Shown piece after piece: positions 23,589 to 32,405 of a DNA stretch of 64,000 nt. Source of the stretch: Halomonas faecis (GTDB taxonomy: Bacteria; Pseudomonadota; Gammaproteobacteria; Pseudomonadales; Halomonadaceae); assembly GCF_010993975.1 (NCBI RefSeq), contig NZ_JAACZO010000003.1:1-64000 (forward strand), given 5' to 3'. The notes under the pieces are model-generated. The model searched no databases, was not told the origin of the DNA, and worked only from the letters and a program-made list of their open reading frames with translations. Position 1 is the stretch's first letter, and every line of letters begins with the position of its first letter. A program made the position numbers and the translations under genes.

Positions 23589-24158
23589 ATGAAGGTGATG
23601 ACCCCGGAACGCCGCGAACAGCGCGATGCCTGGCTGGCCCGGCTATGCGCCGATCACTACGGCCGCGAAGCAGGGCTGGCACCGCTGGTCACCTTTACCG
23701 GGATGCGCCAGGTGCTGTTCGCCCATGAGGCGGCACGCCTGTGGGCACTGGTGGACGACCGACAGCGGCCAGGGGCCCTGGCGCTGCTGGTGCTGGACGA
23801 GGCAGGTGGGGGGATGCGCCTGTGGCTCTCCGCGGCGCCGGGTGGGGACCGCGAGAGTGAGCGGCGGTTGATCCGCGAACTGGCCAAGAAGGCGCCGCTG
23901 CGCCTCGACGCCGCCGACCAGGAAGCCGAGGCCTTCTACCAGCGTTGCGGCATTTCGCGCTGGTTTGCCTTGCCCGGCGGCCGTCGGGTGGGGCTGGCCG
24001 AGCATCATCCGGCTCGCAGCGTCGACGAGCTGGCTCCGCCAGTGGATTTCGACGAAACTGCGATCCTGCGCCGCTTCAAGCACGACGCACGTTTCTTCGA
24101 GGCGGAGAAGCGGCTCTTCGTCGAGGCGCTGGACGCCTTTCCGGTCGGCGTGACTTGA
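23589..24158 (+). CDS. Hypothetical protein with a GNAT-like C-terminal segment
   Basis: 189 residues, no signal peptide or membrane segment. A charged N-terminus (MTPERREQRDAWLARLCADHYG) is followed by alternating hydrophobic strands. The stretch QEAEAFYQRCGISRWFALPGGRRVGL resembles the FY.R.GF motif that ends GNAT acetyltransferases, but the acetyl-CoA-binding R/Q-x-x-G-x-G/A loop is not evident. The ATG at 23589 follows AGAGGCAAG. It lies just upstream of the quinone oxidoreductase gene in the same direction (62 bases apart). I do not assign a function. Confidence 0.6.
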   Translation: MKVMTPERREQRDAWLARLCADHYGREAGLAPLVTFTGMRQVLFAHEAARLWALVDDRQRPGALALLVLDEAGGGMRLWLSAAPGGDRESERRLIRELAKKAPLRLDAADQEAEAFYQRCGISRWFALPGGRRVGLAEHHPARSVDELAPPVDFDETAILRRFKHDARFFEAEKRLFVEALDAFPVGVT

Positions 24159-24220
24159 CCGAAGCGATGATCGGCGCTTGGATGGCTCGACGATATCCCA
24201 AGAAACAAGGATCTGACGAC

Positions 24221-25198
24221 ATGGCCAAGCGCATCCAATTCGCTCGTACCGGTGGCTCCGAGGTTCTCGAACTCGTCGATGTCGCCCCCGCCGAGCCTGG
24301 TCCCGGCGAGGTCCGGGTCGCCAACCGGGCGGTGGGTCTCAACTTCATCGACATCTACTTTCGCACCGGCCTTTATCCTGCGCCGGGTCTGCCCTCGGGA
24401 CTGGGTACCGAGGCGGCCGGGGTGGTCGACGCCGTGGGCGAGGGCGTCAGCCACTTGAAGCGTGGCGATCGTGTCGCTTATGCCCAGGGCCCCTTGGGTG
24501 CCTATGGCGAGTCCCACACGCTGCCGGCGGCCAAGGTGGTCAAGTTGCCCGACGCCATCGACTTCGAAACGGCGGCGGCCTCGATGCTCAAGGGGCTGAC
24601 GGTGCAGTACCTGCTACGCCAGACGCGTGAGCTTCAGGGTGGTGAAACCGTCCTGTGGCATGCCGCAGCCGGTGGGGTCGGCTCCATCGCCTGCCAGTGG
24701 GCCAGGGCGCTGGGTGTGAAGTTGATCGGCACCGTGAGCTCGTCGGAGAAAGCGGCGCTGGCCGAGAAGAACGGTGCCTGGGCGACCATCGACTATACCC
24801 GGGAAGACGTCGTCGAGCGCGTCCGCGAACTGACCGGCGGCGAGATGTGCGACGTGGTCTACGATTCGGTGGGCAAGGATACCTGGGAGACTTCGCTTGA
24901 CTGCCTCAAGCCGCGCTCGCTGATGGTCAGCTTCGGCAACGCCTCGGGGCCGGTGGAGGGGGTGAATCTTGCCATCCTCAACCAGAAGGGTTCGCTCTTC
25001 GCCACCCGGCCGAGTCTCAACGGCTACGCCGACACCCGCGAGCGGTTGGAGTGGATGGCCGGCGAGCTGTTCGAAATGCTCGAAAGCGGCCAAGTCCAGG
25101 TCGATGTTTCCCACCGCTACCCGCTGGCCGAGGCCGGCCGGGCGCAGGATGCGCTGCAGAATCGTCAAACCACCGGCTCGACCATTCTGCTCCCCTGA
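24221..25198 (+). CDS. qor: NADPH:quinone oxidoreductase (zinc-free MDR family)
   Basis: One- or two-electron quinone reductase, cytoplasmic, NADPH-dependent. The 325-residue MDR protein lacks the zinc cysteines of alcohol dehydrogenases. It shows VGLNFIDIYFRTGLYP near residue 40, a glycine-rich coenzyme fold WHAAAGGVGSIACQWARALG around residue 145, and VYDSVGKDTWETSLDCL, all typical of QOR. The frame is open further upstream, but ATG 24221 follows AAGG and starts the similarity. A GGGCTGC heptad array begins five bases after the stop. Confidence 0.88.
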   Translation: MAKRIQFARTGGSEVLELVDVAPAEPGPGEVRVANRAVGLNFIDIYFRTGLYPAPGLPSGLGTEAAGVVDAVGEGVSHLKRGDRVAYAQGPLGAYGESHTLPAAKVVKLPDAIDFETAAASMLKGLTVQYLLRQTRELQGGETVLWHAAAGGVGSIACQWARALGVKLIGTVSSSEKAALAEKNGAWATIDYTREDVVERVRELTGGEMCDVVYDSVGKDTWETSLDCLKPRSLMVSFGNASGPVEGVNLAILNQKGSLFATRPSLNGYADTRERLEWMAGELFEMLESGQVQVDVSHRYPLAEAGRAQDALQNRQTTGSTILLP

Positions 25199-25202
25199 AC
25201 TC

Positions 25203-25230
25203 GGGCTGCGGGCTGCGGGCTGCGGGCTGC
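25203..25230 (+). repeat. Heptanucleotide tandem repeat, four GGGCTGC units
   Basis: Four perfect copies of GGGCTGC immediately after qor, followed by degenerate 7-base-periodic sequence (GCTCGTA, GCCCGCC, GCTCGTG) up to the convergent rpiR-type gene. The same unit in reverse complement forms the array at 47551-47620. Confidence 0.95.
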
Positions 25231-25259
25231 GGGTGCTCGTAGCCCGCCGCTCGTGGCCC

Positions 25260-26183
25260 TCAGCCGCTCTCCACGTACGCGCCCATCTGGCGCATCCGCG
25301 ACTCGAAGTTCGCCACGTTGTCGACCAGGTCGTCGGGGCCGAAGGCGACGCACTCCGCCAGCAGGACCTCGATCAGAGTGATGGCCGAGAGAATCGAGGG
25401 AAAGAAGTGCGGCGTGGCGTTGGCCACGGTAAAGGTGATCGCGGAACCCGGCACCAGCGGTGAGCGCAGAGTGTCGGTGATCACGATGGGGCTGAGCCCT
25501 TGCTGCCGGGCGATGGTCAGGGCGCGCATGGTTTCGTTGCAGTAGGGTTCGAACCCGAAGGCGACCACCACGTCACCAGCGCCATAAGCGGAGAGTTCGG
25601 TGAGCAGCCCCCCCTCCTGGCCGCGTATCAGTTGGACGTTGGGCATGGCGATGCGGCCCACGTAGGCGAAGTGGTAGGCGCAGGCGAAGGTGTCGCGAAA
25701 CCCCACCACGGCCACACGGCGGGCGTCGAGCAAGCGCTTGGCGGCCTCTCGCACCTTGGTCTGGTTATTGGCAGTGAACAAGCGTCCGATGTTGTCGAAG
25801 GCGGCGTCCCCCACGTCGAGGAACACCTGATCGTCGGTCTGGCTGGCCAGACTGCGCAGCTGGTTGGCGCGTCCGGAAAGCTCCACCGGGCCGGCCTGCA
25901 CTGCCGACTGGAATATCTCCCGGAACTGCTCGTAACTCTCGAACCCCAAGCGCTTGGCCAGCCGCACCAGCGTGGAAGCAGTGACTGCGGCGGAAGTGGC
26001 CGACTTGCGAATCGATTGAAAGGCGATTTCCACCGGGTGCTCCAGCACGTAGCCGGCGGCCAGTTTCAACTGCGGGCTGAGTTCCGGGTAGGCGTCGGCC
26101 AACTGCTGTTTCACCGTTTCCAGGTCTGCCGGCGGCGTCTTGCCAGCCGATGATTCGCTGTTGTCAGGCATGTGTTCCTGCAC
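25260..26183 (-). CDS. MurR/RpiR family transcriptional regulator
   Basis: 307 residues: an N-terminal RpiR helix-turn-helix (about residues 30-105, with IAFQSIRKSATSAAVTASTLVRLAKRLGFESYEQFRE) and a C-terminal SIS sugar-phosphate-binding domain (about 140-270, VAVVGFRDTFACAYHF, GDVVVAFGF, LSPIVITDTLRSPL). A GTG at 26183 sits six bases behind AGGAG and is the best start; Met at 26171 is the alternative. It is divergent from the crotonase / acyl-CoA synthetase operon, with a GAAAC-N4-GTTTC inverted repeat between them. Control of that operon and of itself is likely but inferred; the effector is unknown. Confidence 0.88.
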   Translation of the reverse strand: MQEHMPDNSESSAGKTPPADLETVKQQLADAYPELSPQLKLAAGYVLEHPVEIAFQSIRKSATSAAVTASTLVRLAKRLGFESYEQFREIFQSAVQAGPVELSGRANQLRSLASQTDDQVFLDVGDAAFDNIGRLFTANNQTKVREAAKRLLDARRVAVVGFRDTFACAYHFAYVGRIAMPNVQLIRGQEGGLLTELSAYGAGDVVVAFGFEPYCNETMRALTIARQQGLSPIVITDTLRSPLVPGSAITFTVANATPHFFPSILSAITLIEVLLAECVAFGPDDLVDNVANFESRMRQMGAYVESG

Positions 26184-26241
26184 GGCGATCTCCTGCTTTC
26201 CGAAGTGGCGCCATTGTAACTCATGCGTGGCGTCAATCGAT

Positions 26242-26255
26242 GAAACAATCGTTTC
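26242..26255. promoter_or_regulatory. Candidate operator between the RpiR-type gene and the crotonase operon
   Basis: GAAAC-AATC-GTTTC is a perfect 5-bp inverted repeat with a 4-base spacer, in an AT-rich part of the intergenic region. It lies 59 bases upstream of the regulator's GTG and 30 bases before the -35 of the opposite operon. A direct repeat GGTACGT occurs nearby at 26273-26279 and 26353-26359 and could be another site. Confidence 0.45.
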
Positions 26256-26284
26256 TCATAGATTTATATGATGGTACGTACGTG

Positions 26285-26314
26285 TTGACGTTGTCTATGG
26301 CCGTGGTCTAGGAT
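26285..26314 (+). promoter_or_regulatory. Promoter of the crotonase / acyl-CoA synthetase operon
   Basis: TTGACG (26285-26290), 18-base spacer, TAGGAT (26309-26314). Transcription would start near 26321, leaving a leader of about 125 bases that contains the second GGTACGT copy. Confidence 0.5.
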
Positions 26315-26444
26315 GCGCGGCATAACACGTGTGCCGAATGCATTTCTATAACGGTACGTTTGTTTCTAGCCAGGAAAGCCTGCGTGATTCGTCATCCGTG
26401 CTGCTCCTGCCGATTCGAACCCTGGAGAGTATTCACGTAACGCC

Positions 26445-27239
26445 ATGAGCCACACTTCCCCTGAAACACTGATCGTCGACCGTCACGGCCCGGTGACCAC
26501 GATCCGCTTCAACCGCCCTCACCGCCTCAATGCGGTGGTCGAGCCTCTTTACACCGAGCTGCTAGCAGCCCTGGCCGATGCCGAGGCGGACAGCGAGGTG
26601 CGCGTCGTCATTCTCACCGGCGAAGGGCGTGCCTTCTGCGTGGGTGCCGACATGAAGGAGCATGGCAGCGCCAGTCGCTCGCTCTACCAGCGGCGCCAAT
26701 ACCTGCAGCTCGGCAATGACGTCTGCGAGACGATCCTGCGCTTGAAGAAGCCGGTGGTCGCGGCGGTGAACGGCTACGCGCTGGGCGCGGGAGCGGAAAT
26801 GGCCGTGGCCTGTGACTTCATCCTGATGGCCGACGACGCCCAGATCGGCTTCCCCGAGGTGAGCATCGGCACCTGCGTGGGTGGCGGCGTTTCCAAGCTG
26901 CTGCCGCAGCTGGTGGGGCTTTCCCGGGCACGTCAACTGCTCTATACGGGCCGGCGTGTCGATGGCGAGGAGGCCGTGCGTCTCGGACTGGCCACGTCGA
27001 GCTGGCCGACGGAAGCGCTGATGACCGAGGCTCGTCAACTGGCAGAGACATTGGCGCAGCAGGCGCCGGTTTCCATGGCCATGCTCAAGCGCTTGGTCAA
27101 TCAGGGCGGCCACACCGATCTGGAAGGGCAGCTGCAGCAGGAGCTGGATGCCGTCTTCACCTGCTCGACCACCGCGGATTGGCAGGAGGGGGTGGACGCT
27201 TTCGCCGAGAAGCGCCCGCCCCGTTTCAAGGGACACTGA
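26445..27239 (+). CDS. Enoyl-CoA hydratase/isomerase family protein
   Basis: Crotonase-fold protein of 264 residues acting on acyl-CoA thioesters. The first oxyanion-hole segment is LTGEGRAFCVGADMKEH (about residues 55-71), the second is VVAAVNGYALGAGAEMAVACDF (about 104-125), and GFPEVSIGTCVGGGVSKLLPQLVG follows. The Glu in FPEVS is at the usual hydratase position. The helix ends APVSMAMLKRLVNQG. It is first in an operon with an ADP-forming acyl-CoA synthetase and another crotonase. The substrate cannot be read from sequence. Confidence 0.88.
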   Translation: MSHTSPETLIVDRHGPVTTIRFNRPHRLNAVVEPLYTELLAALADAEADSEVRVVILTGEGRAFCVGADMKEHGSASRSLYQRRQYLQLGNDVCETILRLKKPVVAAVNGYALGAGAEMAVACDFILMADDAQIGFPEVSIGTCVGGGVSKLLPQLVGLSRARQLLYTGRRVDGEEAVRLGLATSSWPTEALMTEARQLAETLAQQAPVSMAMLKRLVNQGGHTDLEGQLQQELDAVFTCSTTADWQEGVDAFAEKRPPRFKGH

Positions 27240-27261
27240 ACAGGAGCCAGGTAAGCACACC

Positions 27262-29463
27262 ATGAATCCCATCGAAGGACACCTACCCACTCGCAGCCCC
27301 CTGCACGACATTCTGGCACCCCGCGGCATCGCCGTGATCGGCGCTTCCGCCGACCCCACCAAACGCGGCTACAAGGCCATGGTGGGCCTGGTGAAGGATG
27401 GCTACCGGGGCGATATCTATCCGGTCAATCCCAAGGCCGACATGATCCTCGGCATCGAGGCGTGGCCCTCGGTCACGGCCATTCCCGGCAACCCGGAGCT
27501 GGCGCTGATCTGCACCCCGGCGGCCACGGTGCCCGGGCTGATCGCCGAGTGCGGCCGGCGCGGGATCAAGGGGGCGGTGATACTTGCCAGCGGCTTCGCC
27601 GAGATCGGCGGCGAGGGCGCCGATCTCGAGCGCGAGATGATGGCCAAGGCGCGTGCCCATGGGGTGCGTATCATCGGTCCCAACACCTCGGGCATCTTCA
27701 ACCTGCATCACCAGATCAACCTGCTGGCACTGGACAACGTCAAGCCGGGAGATGTGGGGATCATCTCCCAGTCGGGCAACATGCTGCTGTCGTTGGCGCT
27801 GGAGGCGCAGCACAATGGTCACGTGGGCTTTTCCACCTACGTGGGGCCGGGCAATCAGAGCGACATCGGCTTCAACGACTACCTGCGCTACCTGGGCGAA
27901 GACGAGCACACCCGGGTGGCGACGCTCTACGTCGAGGGCTTTCGCGACGGACGCAGGTTCCTCGACGTGGCCCGCGAGGTGACCGCCATGAAGCCGGTGG
28001 TGGTCTACAAGTCAGGGGCAACCGAAGCCGGCCAGAAGTCGGCCAGCTCGCATACCGGGGCGTTGGCCGGCAGCTATGGCATGACCGTCGACCTGCTCAA
28101 GCAGGCTGGGGTCAGCGTGGTGCACCAGTCCGATGAGATTCTGCCGGTCGCCGAAGGGCTGGGCCTGTTGCAGAAGGCGCGCGGCAAGCGCGTGGCGGTC
28201 ATCTCCGACGGTGGCGGCCAGGCCACCATCGCTTCCGACCGCCTCACCGAGGCAGGGCTCGAACTCGCCGAACTCAGCGATACTACACGCGCCAAGCTGC
28301 GCGAGGTGCTCTTCCCGCAGGCCTCCACCGTCAATCCGGTGGACGTGGCCGGCTCTACCGATGCCAACCCCTCGCGGCTGGCCACCTGCATGGAGATCGT
28401 CGCCGCCGATGACAACGTCGACAGCGTGTTCCTGGTGGGCATGTTCGGCGGCTACAGCATCCGTTTCGCCGAATCGCTGCTCGGCGACGAGATGCGCGGT
28501 GCCGAGTCAATGGTCGACCTCTCCCATGCCACCGATAAGCCGCTGGTGATCTACAGCCTGTATGCTCCGATCAAGCCGCCGGCTCTGCGCCGTCTGCACG
28601 AGGCGGGGCTTCCGGTCTACGATTCCATCGAGCACTCCGTACGGGTGCTGGCAGCACTGGGGGAGCGCGGCCTCTACCTGGCGCAGAACCACCGCCAGGA
28701 GCGCGAGATGGCGGTATCGGCCAAGCCCGAGTTGGCCGAACTCTTCCACCGTGCTCAGGGAGAGGGGCGCGACCTCTTCGAGTACGAGGCCAAGCAGTTG
28801 CTGCGCGGGCACGGCGTGGCGGTGCCGGAAGAGCGGGTCGTGGGTAGCGAGAGCGAACTGGTCGAAGCCGCCAAGGCGTTCGGCCAGACCCCCTTGGCCA
28901 TGAAGGTGGTTTCCCGGGATATCCTGCACAAGTCCGATGCCGGCGGCGTTCGGCTCGATCTGGTCGGCGAGGCGGCGCTGCGCGAGGCACGCGAGGCGAT
29001 CCTGGCCTCGTGTCGTGAGTACGATCCCCAAGCCGAGATCGAGGGCGTGCTGGTCACTCCCATGGCCAAGAAGGGCGTCGAGGTGATTCTCGGCGTGATT
29101 CGCGACCCGATCTTCGGCCCGGTATTGATGTTCGGTCTGGGTGGTATCTTCGTGGAGATTCTCGAGGACGTGGCATTCCGCTCGATCCCGCTGTCCCGTC
29201 ATGATGCCGAGTCGATGGTGGAGCAGATCAAGGCCAAGAAGATTCTCGGCGGTGTGCGCGGTGAAGCACCGGTGGACAGGTCGGCGCTGGTCGATCTGCT
29301 GCTTACGGTATCGCGCATCGTCGAGGCCTATCCCCAGCTCGTGGAGCTCGACCTCAATCCGGTGATCGCGGGTGCCGACGGCTATGCGGTGGTCGACGCC
29401 CGGGTTATCGTGGCACGCGATCTGCCGCCGGCAGACAGCGATCTGGAGGCTGCCAACGCATGA
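27262..29463 (+). CDS. ADP-forming acetate/acyl-CoA synthetase family protein (fused alpha-beta)
   Basis: 733 residues in the order CoA_binding (PRGIAVIGASADPTKRGYKAMVGL), succinyl-CoA-synthetase-like domains (GIISQSGNMLLSL, the SSHTGALAGSYG phosphohistidine region) and a C-terminal ATP-grasp domain (YEAKQLLRGHGVAVPEE, GGVRLDL, FGLGGIFVEI, ELDLNPVI). This fused layout is found in NDP-forming acyl-CoA synthetases and also resembles protein lysine acetyltransferases, but no GNAT domain is present. Upstream codons are open, yet ATG 27262 starts the similarity. It overlaps the downstream crotonase by ATGA. It probably activates, or recovers ATP from, the acyl-CoA handled by the flanking crotonases. 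Confidence 0.85.
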   Translation: MNPIEGHLPTRSPLHDILAPRGIAVIGASADPTKRGYKAMVGLVKDGYRGDIYPVNPKADMILGIEAWPSVTAIPGNPELALICTPAATVPGLIAECGRRGIKGAVILASGFAEIGGEGADLEREMMAKARAHGVRIIGPNTSGIFNLHHQINLLALDNVKPGDVGIISQSGNMLLSLALEAQHNGHVGFSTYVGPGNQSDIGFNDYLRYLGEDEHTRVATLYVEGFRDGRRFLDVAREVTAMKPVVVYKSGATEAGQKSASSHTGALAGSYGMTVDLLKQAGVSVVHQSDEILPVAEGLGLLQKARGKRVAVISDGGGQATIASDRLTEAGLELAELSDTTRAKLREVLFPQASTVNPVDVAGSTDANPSRLATCMEIVAADDNVDSVFLVGMFGGYSIRFAESLLGDEMRGAESMVDLSHATDKPLVIYSLYAPIKPPALRRLHEAGLPVYDSIEHSVRVLAALGERGLYLAQNHRQEREMAVSAKPELAELFHRAQGEGRDLFEYEAKQLLRGHGVAVPEERVVGSESELVEAAKAFGQTPLAMKVVSRDILHKSDAGGVRLDLVGEAALREAREAILASCREYDPQAEIEGVLVTPMAKKGVEVILGVIRDPIFGPVLMFGLGGIFVEILEDVAFRSIPLSRHDAESMVEQIKAKKILGGVRGEAPVDRSALVDLLLTVSRIVEAYPQLVELDLNPVIAGADGYAVVDARVIVARDLPPADSDLEAANA

Positions 29464-30275
29464 GTCAAACGTACACCACGTCTCAGCCCGAGCTGAGCGA
29501 TGCCCGCCTCGAACTCGAGGGGCGCATCGCCACCCTGACACTGGACCGCCACGACGTGCGTAATGCCTTGACCGGCACGGCGCTGGTCGACGACATCGTC
29601 GCCGTGGCCGAATGGGTCAACCGTTGCGACGAGGTTTCGGTGCTGGTGATCACCGGCGCCGGCTCGGCGTTCTCCGCCGGCGGTAACGTCAAGGACATGG
29701 CCAGCCGCGGCGGCGACTTCGCCGGCGCCCCGGCCGAGGTGGCCGAGCGCTATCGCCGCGGCATCCAGCGCATGCCGCTGGCCCTCGACGCCGTGGAGGT
29801 GCCGATCATCGCCGCCGTCAACGGCCCGGCCATCGGTGCCGGCTTCGATCTGGCCAACATGGCCGACCTGCGCATCGCCTCGAGGAAAGCCAAGTTCGGC
29901 GAGACCTTCCTCAATCTGGGCATCATTCCCGGTGACGGCGGCGCCTGGTACCTGCAGCGTCTGATCGGCTACCAGCGCGCCTTCGAGCTGACCCTCTCCG
30001 GACGGGTGATCGACGCCGAGGAAGCCAGGGAGACCGGCATCCTGCTGGAGGTCACCGAGCCCGAGGCGCTGATGGGGCGCGCCATGGAGCTGGCCGAGCG
30101 CATCGCCGCCCAGCCGCCCAAGGCCACGCGGCTCACCAAGCGGCTGATGAAGAAGGGCAGCCGCATGGCGCTGCCCGACTTCCTCGACCTCTGTGCGGTA
30201 TTCCAGGGGCTGTGCCACAACGAGCTGGAGCACCTCGAGGCGGTCAACGCCATGCTGGAGAATATGGCGAAGTAA
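29460..30275 (+). CDS. Enoyl-CoA hydratase/isomerase family protein, second copy
   Basis: 271-residue crotonase with oxyanion-hole segments VITGAGSAFSAGGNVKDM (about residues 63-80) and VPIIAAVNGPAIGAGFDLANMADLRIAS (about 115-142), then KFGETFLNLGIIPGDGGAWYLQRLIG. The GETF and PGDGGAW segments carry acidic residues at the catalytic positions. It differs widely from the first crotonase of the operon, so the two probably catalyse different steps rather than being a recent duplication. It overlaps the synthetase by 4 bases and is followed by a good terminator. Confidence 0.87.
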   Translation: MSQTYTTSQPELSDARLELEGRIATLTLDRHDVRNALTGTALVDDIVAVAEWVNRCDEVSVLVITGAGSAFSAGGNVKDMASRGGDFAGAPAEVAERYRRGIQRMPLALDAVEVPIIAAVNGPAIGAGFDLANMADLRIASRKAKFGETFLNLGIIPGDGGAWYLQRLIGYQRAFELTLSGRVIDAEEARETGILLEVTEPEALMGRAMELAERIAAQPPKATRLTKRLMKKGSRMALPDFLDLCAVFQGLCHNELEHLEAVNAMLENMAK

Positions 30276-30297
30276 CCCGCCTTCTCTGCGTTCTCTA

Positions 30298-30319
30298 CCC
30301 GGCTGCGGCCGGGTTTTTT
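30298..30319 (+). terminator. Rho-independent terminator of the crotonase operon
   Basis: CCCGGC (30298-30303), loop TGCG, GCCGGG (30308-30313), followed by six T residues. It lies 23 bases after the operon's last stop codon. Confidence 0.9.
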
Positions 30320-30403
30320 GCTTCCTAGGCCATGAAAGGGCTTGTCCAGCAAGGGCAAAGCTGGCGATGCTGAGGCCATCCGATCTCACAGGGAGGTGAA
30401 CGC

Positions 30404-32278
30404 ATGGCCGACAGCACACTGGTCTTCATCGTGCTCGGGCTGACTCTGGCCGCCTTCGTCTGGGGGCGCTTTCGCTACGATCTGGTGGCGCTTGCGGCGC
30501 TGCTCGGTTCGGTTCTGCTGGGTCTGGTGCCGTCGGAGGAAGCCTTCCTGGGTTTTGGCCATCCGGCGGTGATCACCGTGGCCGCGGTGCTGGTGCTCAG
30601 TCGCGGCTTCGAACGCTCCGGGGTGGTGGACGTGATCGCCGAGCAGGTGCTCAAGGTGGGCGAACGGCTCTTCCTGCAGCTGTTGGTGCTCACCGGTACC
30701 GTGGTGGTGCTCTCCGGCATCATGAACAACGTGGGCGCGCTGGCACTGCTGCTGCCGGTGGCCATGCGCATGGCCCGCGAGCACGATGCCTCCCCCTCCA
30801 TTCTGCTGATGCCGCTGGCTTTCGGTTCGCTGCTCGGCGGGCTGACCACGCTGATCGGCACCCCACCCAACATCATCATCTCGGCTTACCGGAGTGGCGT
30901 TACCGGCGAGAGTTTCGGGATGTTTTCCTTCTCGCCGGTGGGAGCGGCGGTGGCGCTGGTCGGACTAGCCTTCATTCTTCTGGTGGGCTGGCGGCTGGTA
31001 CCCCAGCGCGCCGGCAAGGCCTCCACCGAGGCAATGTTCGACACCGCCCACTACCTGGTGGAGCTGCGAGTCGGCGAGGAGTCGGAGGCCAACGGCCTGA
31101 CCCTGCGCGAACTGCAGGAGGAACTGGAAGAGACTATCCCGGTGCTGGCAGTGGTGCGCGGCGAACGGCGCCGGGCCGGCCATGCCTTCTTCGGCGCATT
31201 GAAAGAGGGCGACATCCTGCTGGTGGAGGCGGGGCCCGAGGAGATGAAGCTGCTGGAAGGCAAGGCGGGGCTTCGCCTTGGCAAGGAGGCTGAAGATGAT
31301 GAGAAGGAGGAGGAGGCCGAAGAAGACTCCGAGTCCACCGACGATTCCCAGACGCAGGAGAGTGTGGGCCAGGCGGACAAGAGCGACGCCGACAAGCCCC
31401 AGAAGGGGGGCGTGGATACCGAGGGACTGCAACTGGTCGAGGCGGTGGTACGCAACGACTCCATGATGGTCAACCGCACCGTCACCCAGCTGCGCCTGCA
31501 CAACCAGTTCGGGCTGCATCTGGTGGCGGTGGCCCGGGACGGCGGCCGCCTCAAGCAGCGGCTGCACGAGATCCGCTTCCGCCCCGGTGACGTGCTGCTG
31601 CTCCAGGGGGGTGAGAGCGAACTCTCCGAGAGCCTGGCGACGCTCGGGTGCCTGCCGCTGGCCAGCCGCAACTTGACTCTGGGGCAGCCGCGAATGCTGC
31701 TTGCCTCGCTCGCCATATTCGCCGCCGCCATCCTGGCCATGATTTTCGACTTGTTGCCGGCGGCGGTGGCGCTGTCGCTGGCTGCCCTGGTGACGCTGAT
31801 GGTCGGAGTGCTGCCGTTGCGCGAGGGCTACCAGGCCATCGACGGTCCGGTGATCGTACTGCTCGGCGCCATGATCCCGGTCGGCCAGGCGCTGGAGACC
31901 AGCGGCGGCGCGAACCTGATCGCCGAAGGCATGCTGGCGTTGGGCAGCGACTGGCCGGTGGTGGTCTCGCTGGTAGCCCTCTTCTTGCTGTCGATGGTGC
32001 TCTCCAACGTCATCAACAATGCCGCAGCGGCGGTGTTGATGGCGCCCATTGCAGCGAGTCTGGCCAGCGGCTTCGATGTCTCGGTGGACCCGTTTCTGAT
32101 GGTGGTGGCGGTGAGCGCTTCCTGTGCCTTCCTTACGCCCATCGGGCACCAGTCCAACACCTTGGTGATGGGCCCTGGCGGCTACCGCTTCGGCGATTAC
32201 TGGAAACTGGGAATGCCGCTCTCGATGGTGGTGCTGGCGGTGGCGATGCCGATGATCCTGATCGTCTGGCCGCTGTAG
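30404..32278 (+). CDS. SLC13 family permease with two TrkA_C domains
   Basis: 624-residue inner-membrane transporter of the ArsB/NhaD/DASS superfamily. Two hydrophobic halves (about residues 1-205 and 430-624) carry the repeated re-entrant motifs LSGIMNNVGALALLLP with LIGTPPNIIIS and LSNVINNAAAAVLMAP with TPIGHQSNTLVMGPG. Between them lie two RCK_C/TrkA_C-type domains, HYLVELRVGEES...ALKEGDILLVEAG and QLVEAVVRNDSMMVNRT...RFRPGDVLLLQGG. They are joined by a very acidic, Ser-rich linker at about residues 295-340. A strong GGGAGGTG site precedes the ATG. The substrate is uncertain (sulfate, dicarboxylate or other anions); the acidic linker fits a halophile's cytoplasm. Confidence 0.85.
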   Translation: MADSTLVFIVLGLTLAAFVWGRFRYDLVALAALLGSVLLGLVPSEEAFLGFGHPAVITVAAVLVLSRGFERSGVVDVIAEQVLKVGERLFLQLLVLTGTVVVLSGIMNNVGALALLLPVAMRMAREHDASPSILLMPLAFGSLLGGLTTLIGTPPNIIISAYRSGVTGESFGMFSFSPVGAAVALVGLAFILLVGWRLVPQRAGKASTEAMFDTAHYLVELRVGEESEANGLTLRELQEELEETIPVLAVVRGERRRAGHAFFGALKEGDILLVEAGPEEMKLLEGKAGLRLGKEAEDDEKEEEAEEDSESTDDSQTQESVGQADKSDADKPQKGGVDTEGLQLVEAVVRNDSMMVNRTVTQLRLHNQFGLHLVAVARDGGRLKQRLHEIRFRPGDVLLLQGGESELSESLATLGCLPLASRNLTLGQPRMLLASLAIFAAAILAMIFDLLPAAVALSLAALVTLMVGVLPLREGYQAIDGPVIVLLGAMIPVGQALETSGGANLIAEGMLALGSDWPVVVSLVALFLLSMVLSNVINNAAAAVLMAPIAASLASGFDVSVDPFLMVVAVSASCAFLTPIGHQSNTLVMGPGGYRFGDYWKLGMPLSMVVLAVAMPMILIVWPL

Positions 32279-32352
32279 CCCTTGACCGAGAGCGCACCCC
32301 GCCGCACAGGCTCCAGCCTTGTCGGCGTTTGGGAGCGGCAAGGGAATGACAG

Positions 32353-32381
32353 GACGCCCCGGCGGCTGGCCGGGGCGTCTT
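32353..32381. terminator. Hairpin terminator between the convergent transporter and fadE genes
   Basis: GACGCCCCGGC (32353-32363) pairs with GCCGGGGCGTC (32369-32379) over a five-base loop, followed by only two T residues on the + strand. It probably stops both converging transcripts, perhaps with help from Rho. Confidence 0.65.
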
Positions 32382-32405
32382 GATCGCTGAGGGCGAAGGT
32401 GGGGG

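Noticed and set aside
30965-32341. Minus-strand frame of 458 codons
   Set aside because: Antisense of the SLC13 transporter, with His/Gln-rich composition and no recognisable protein.
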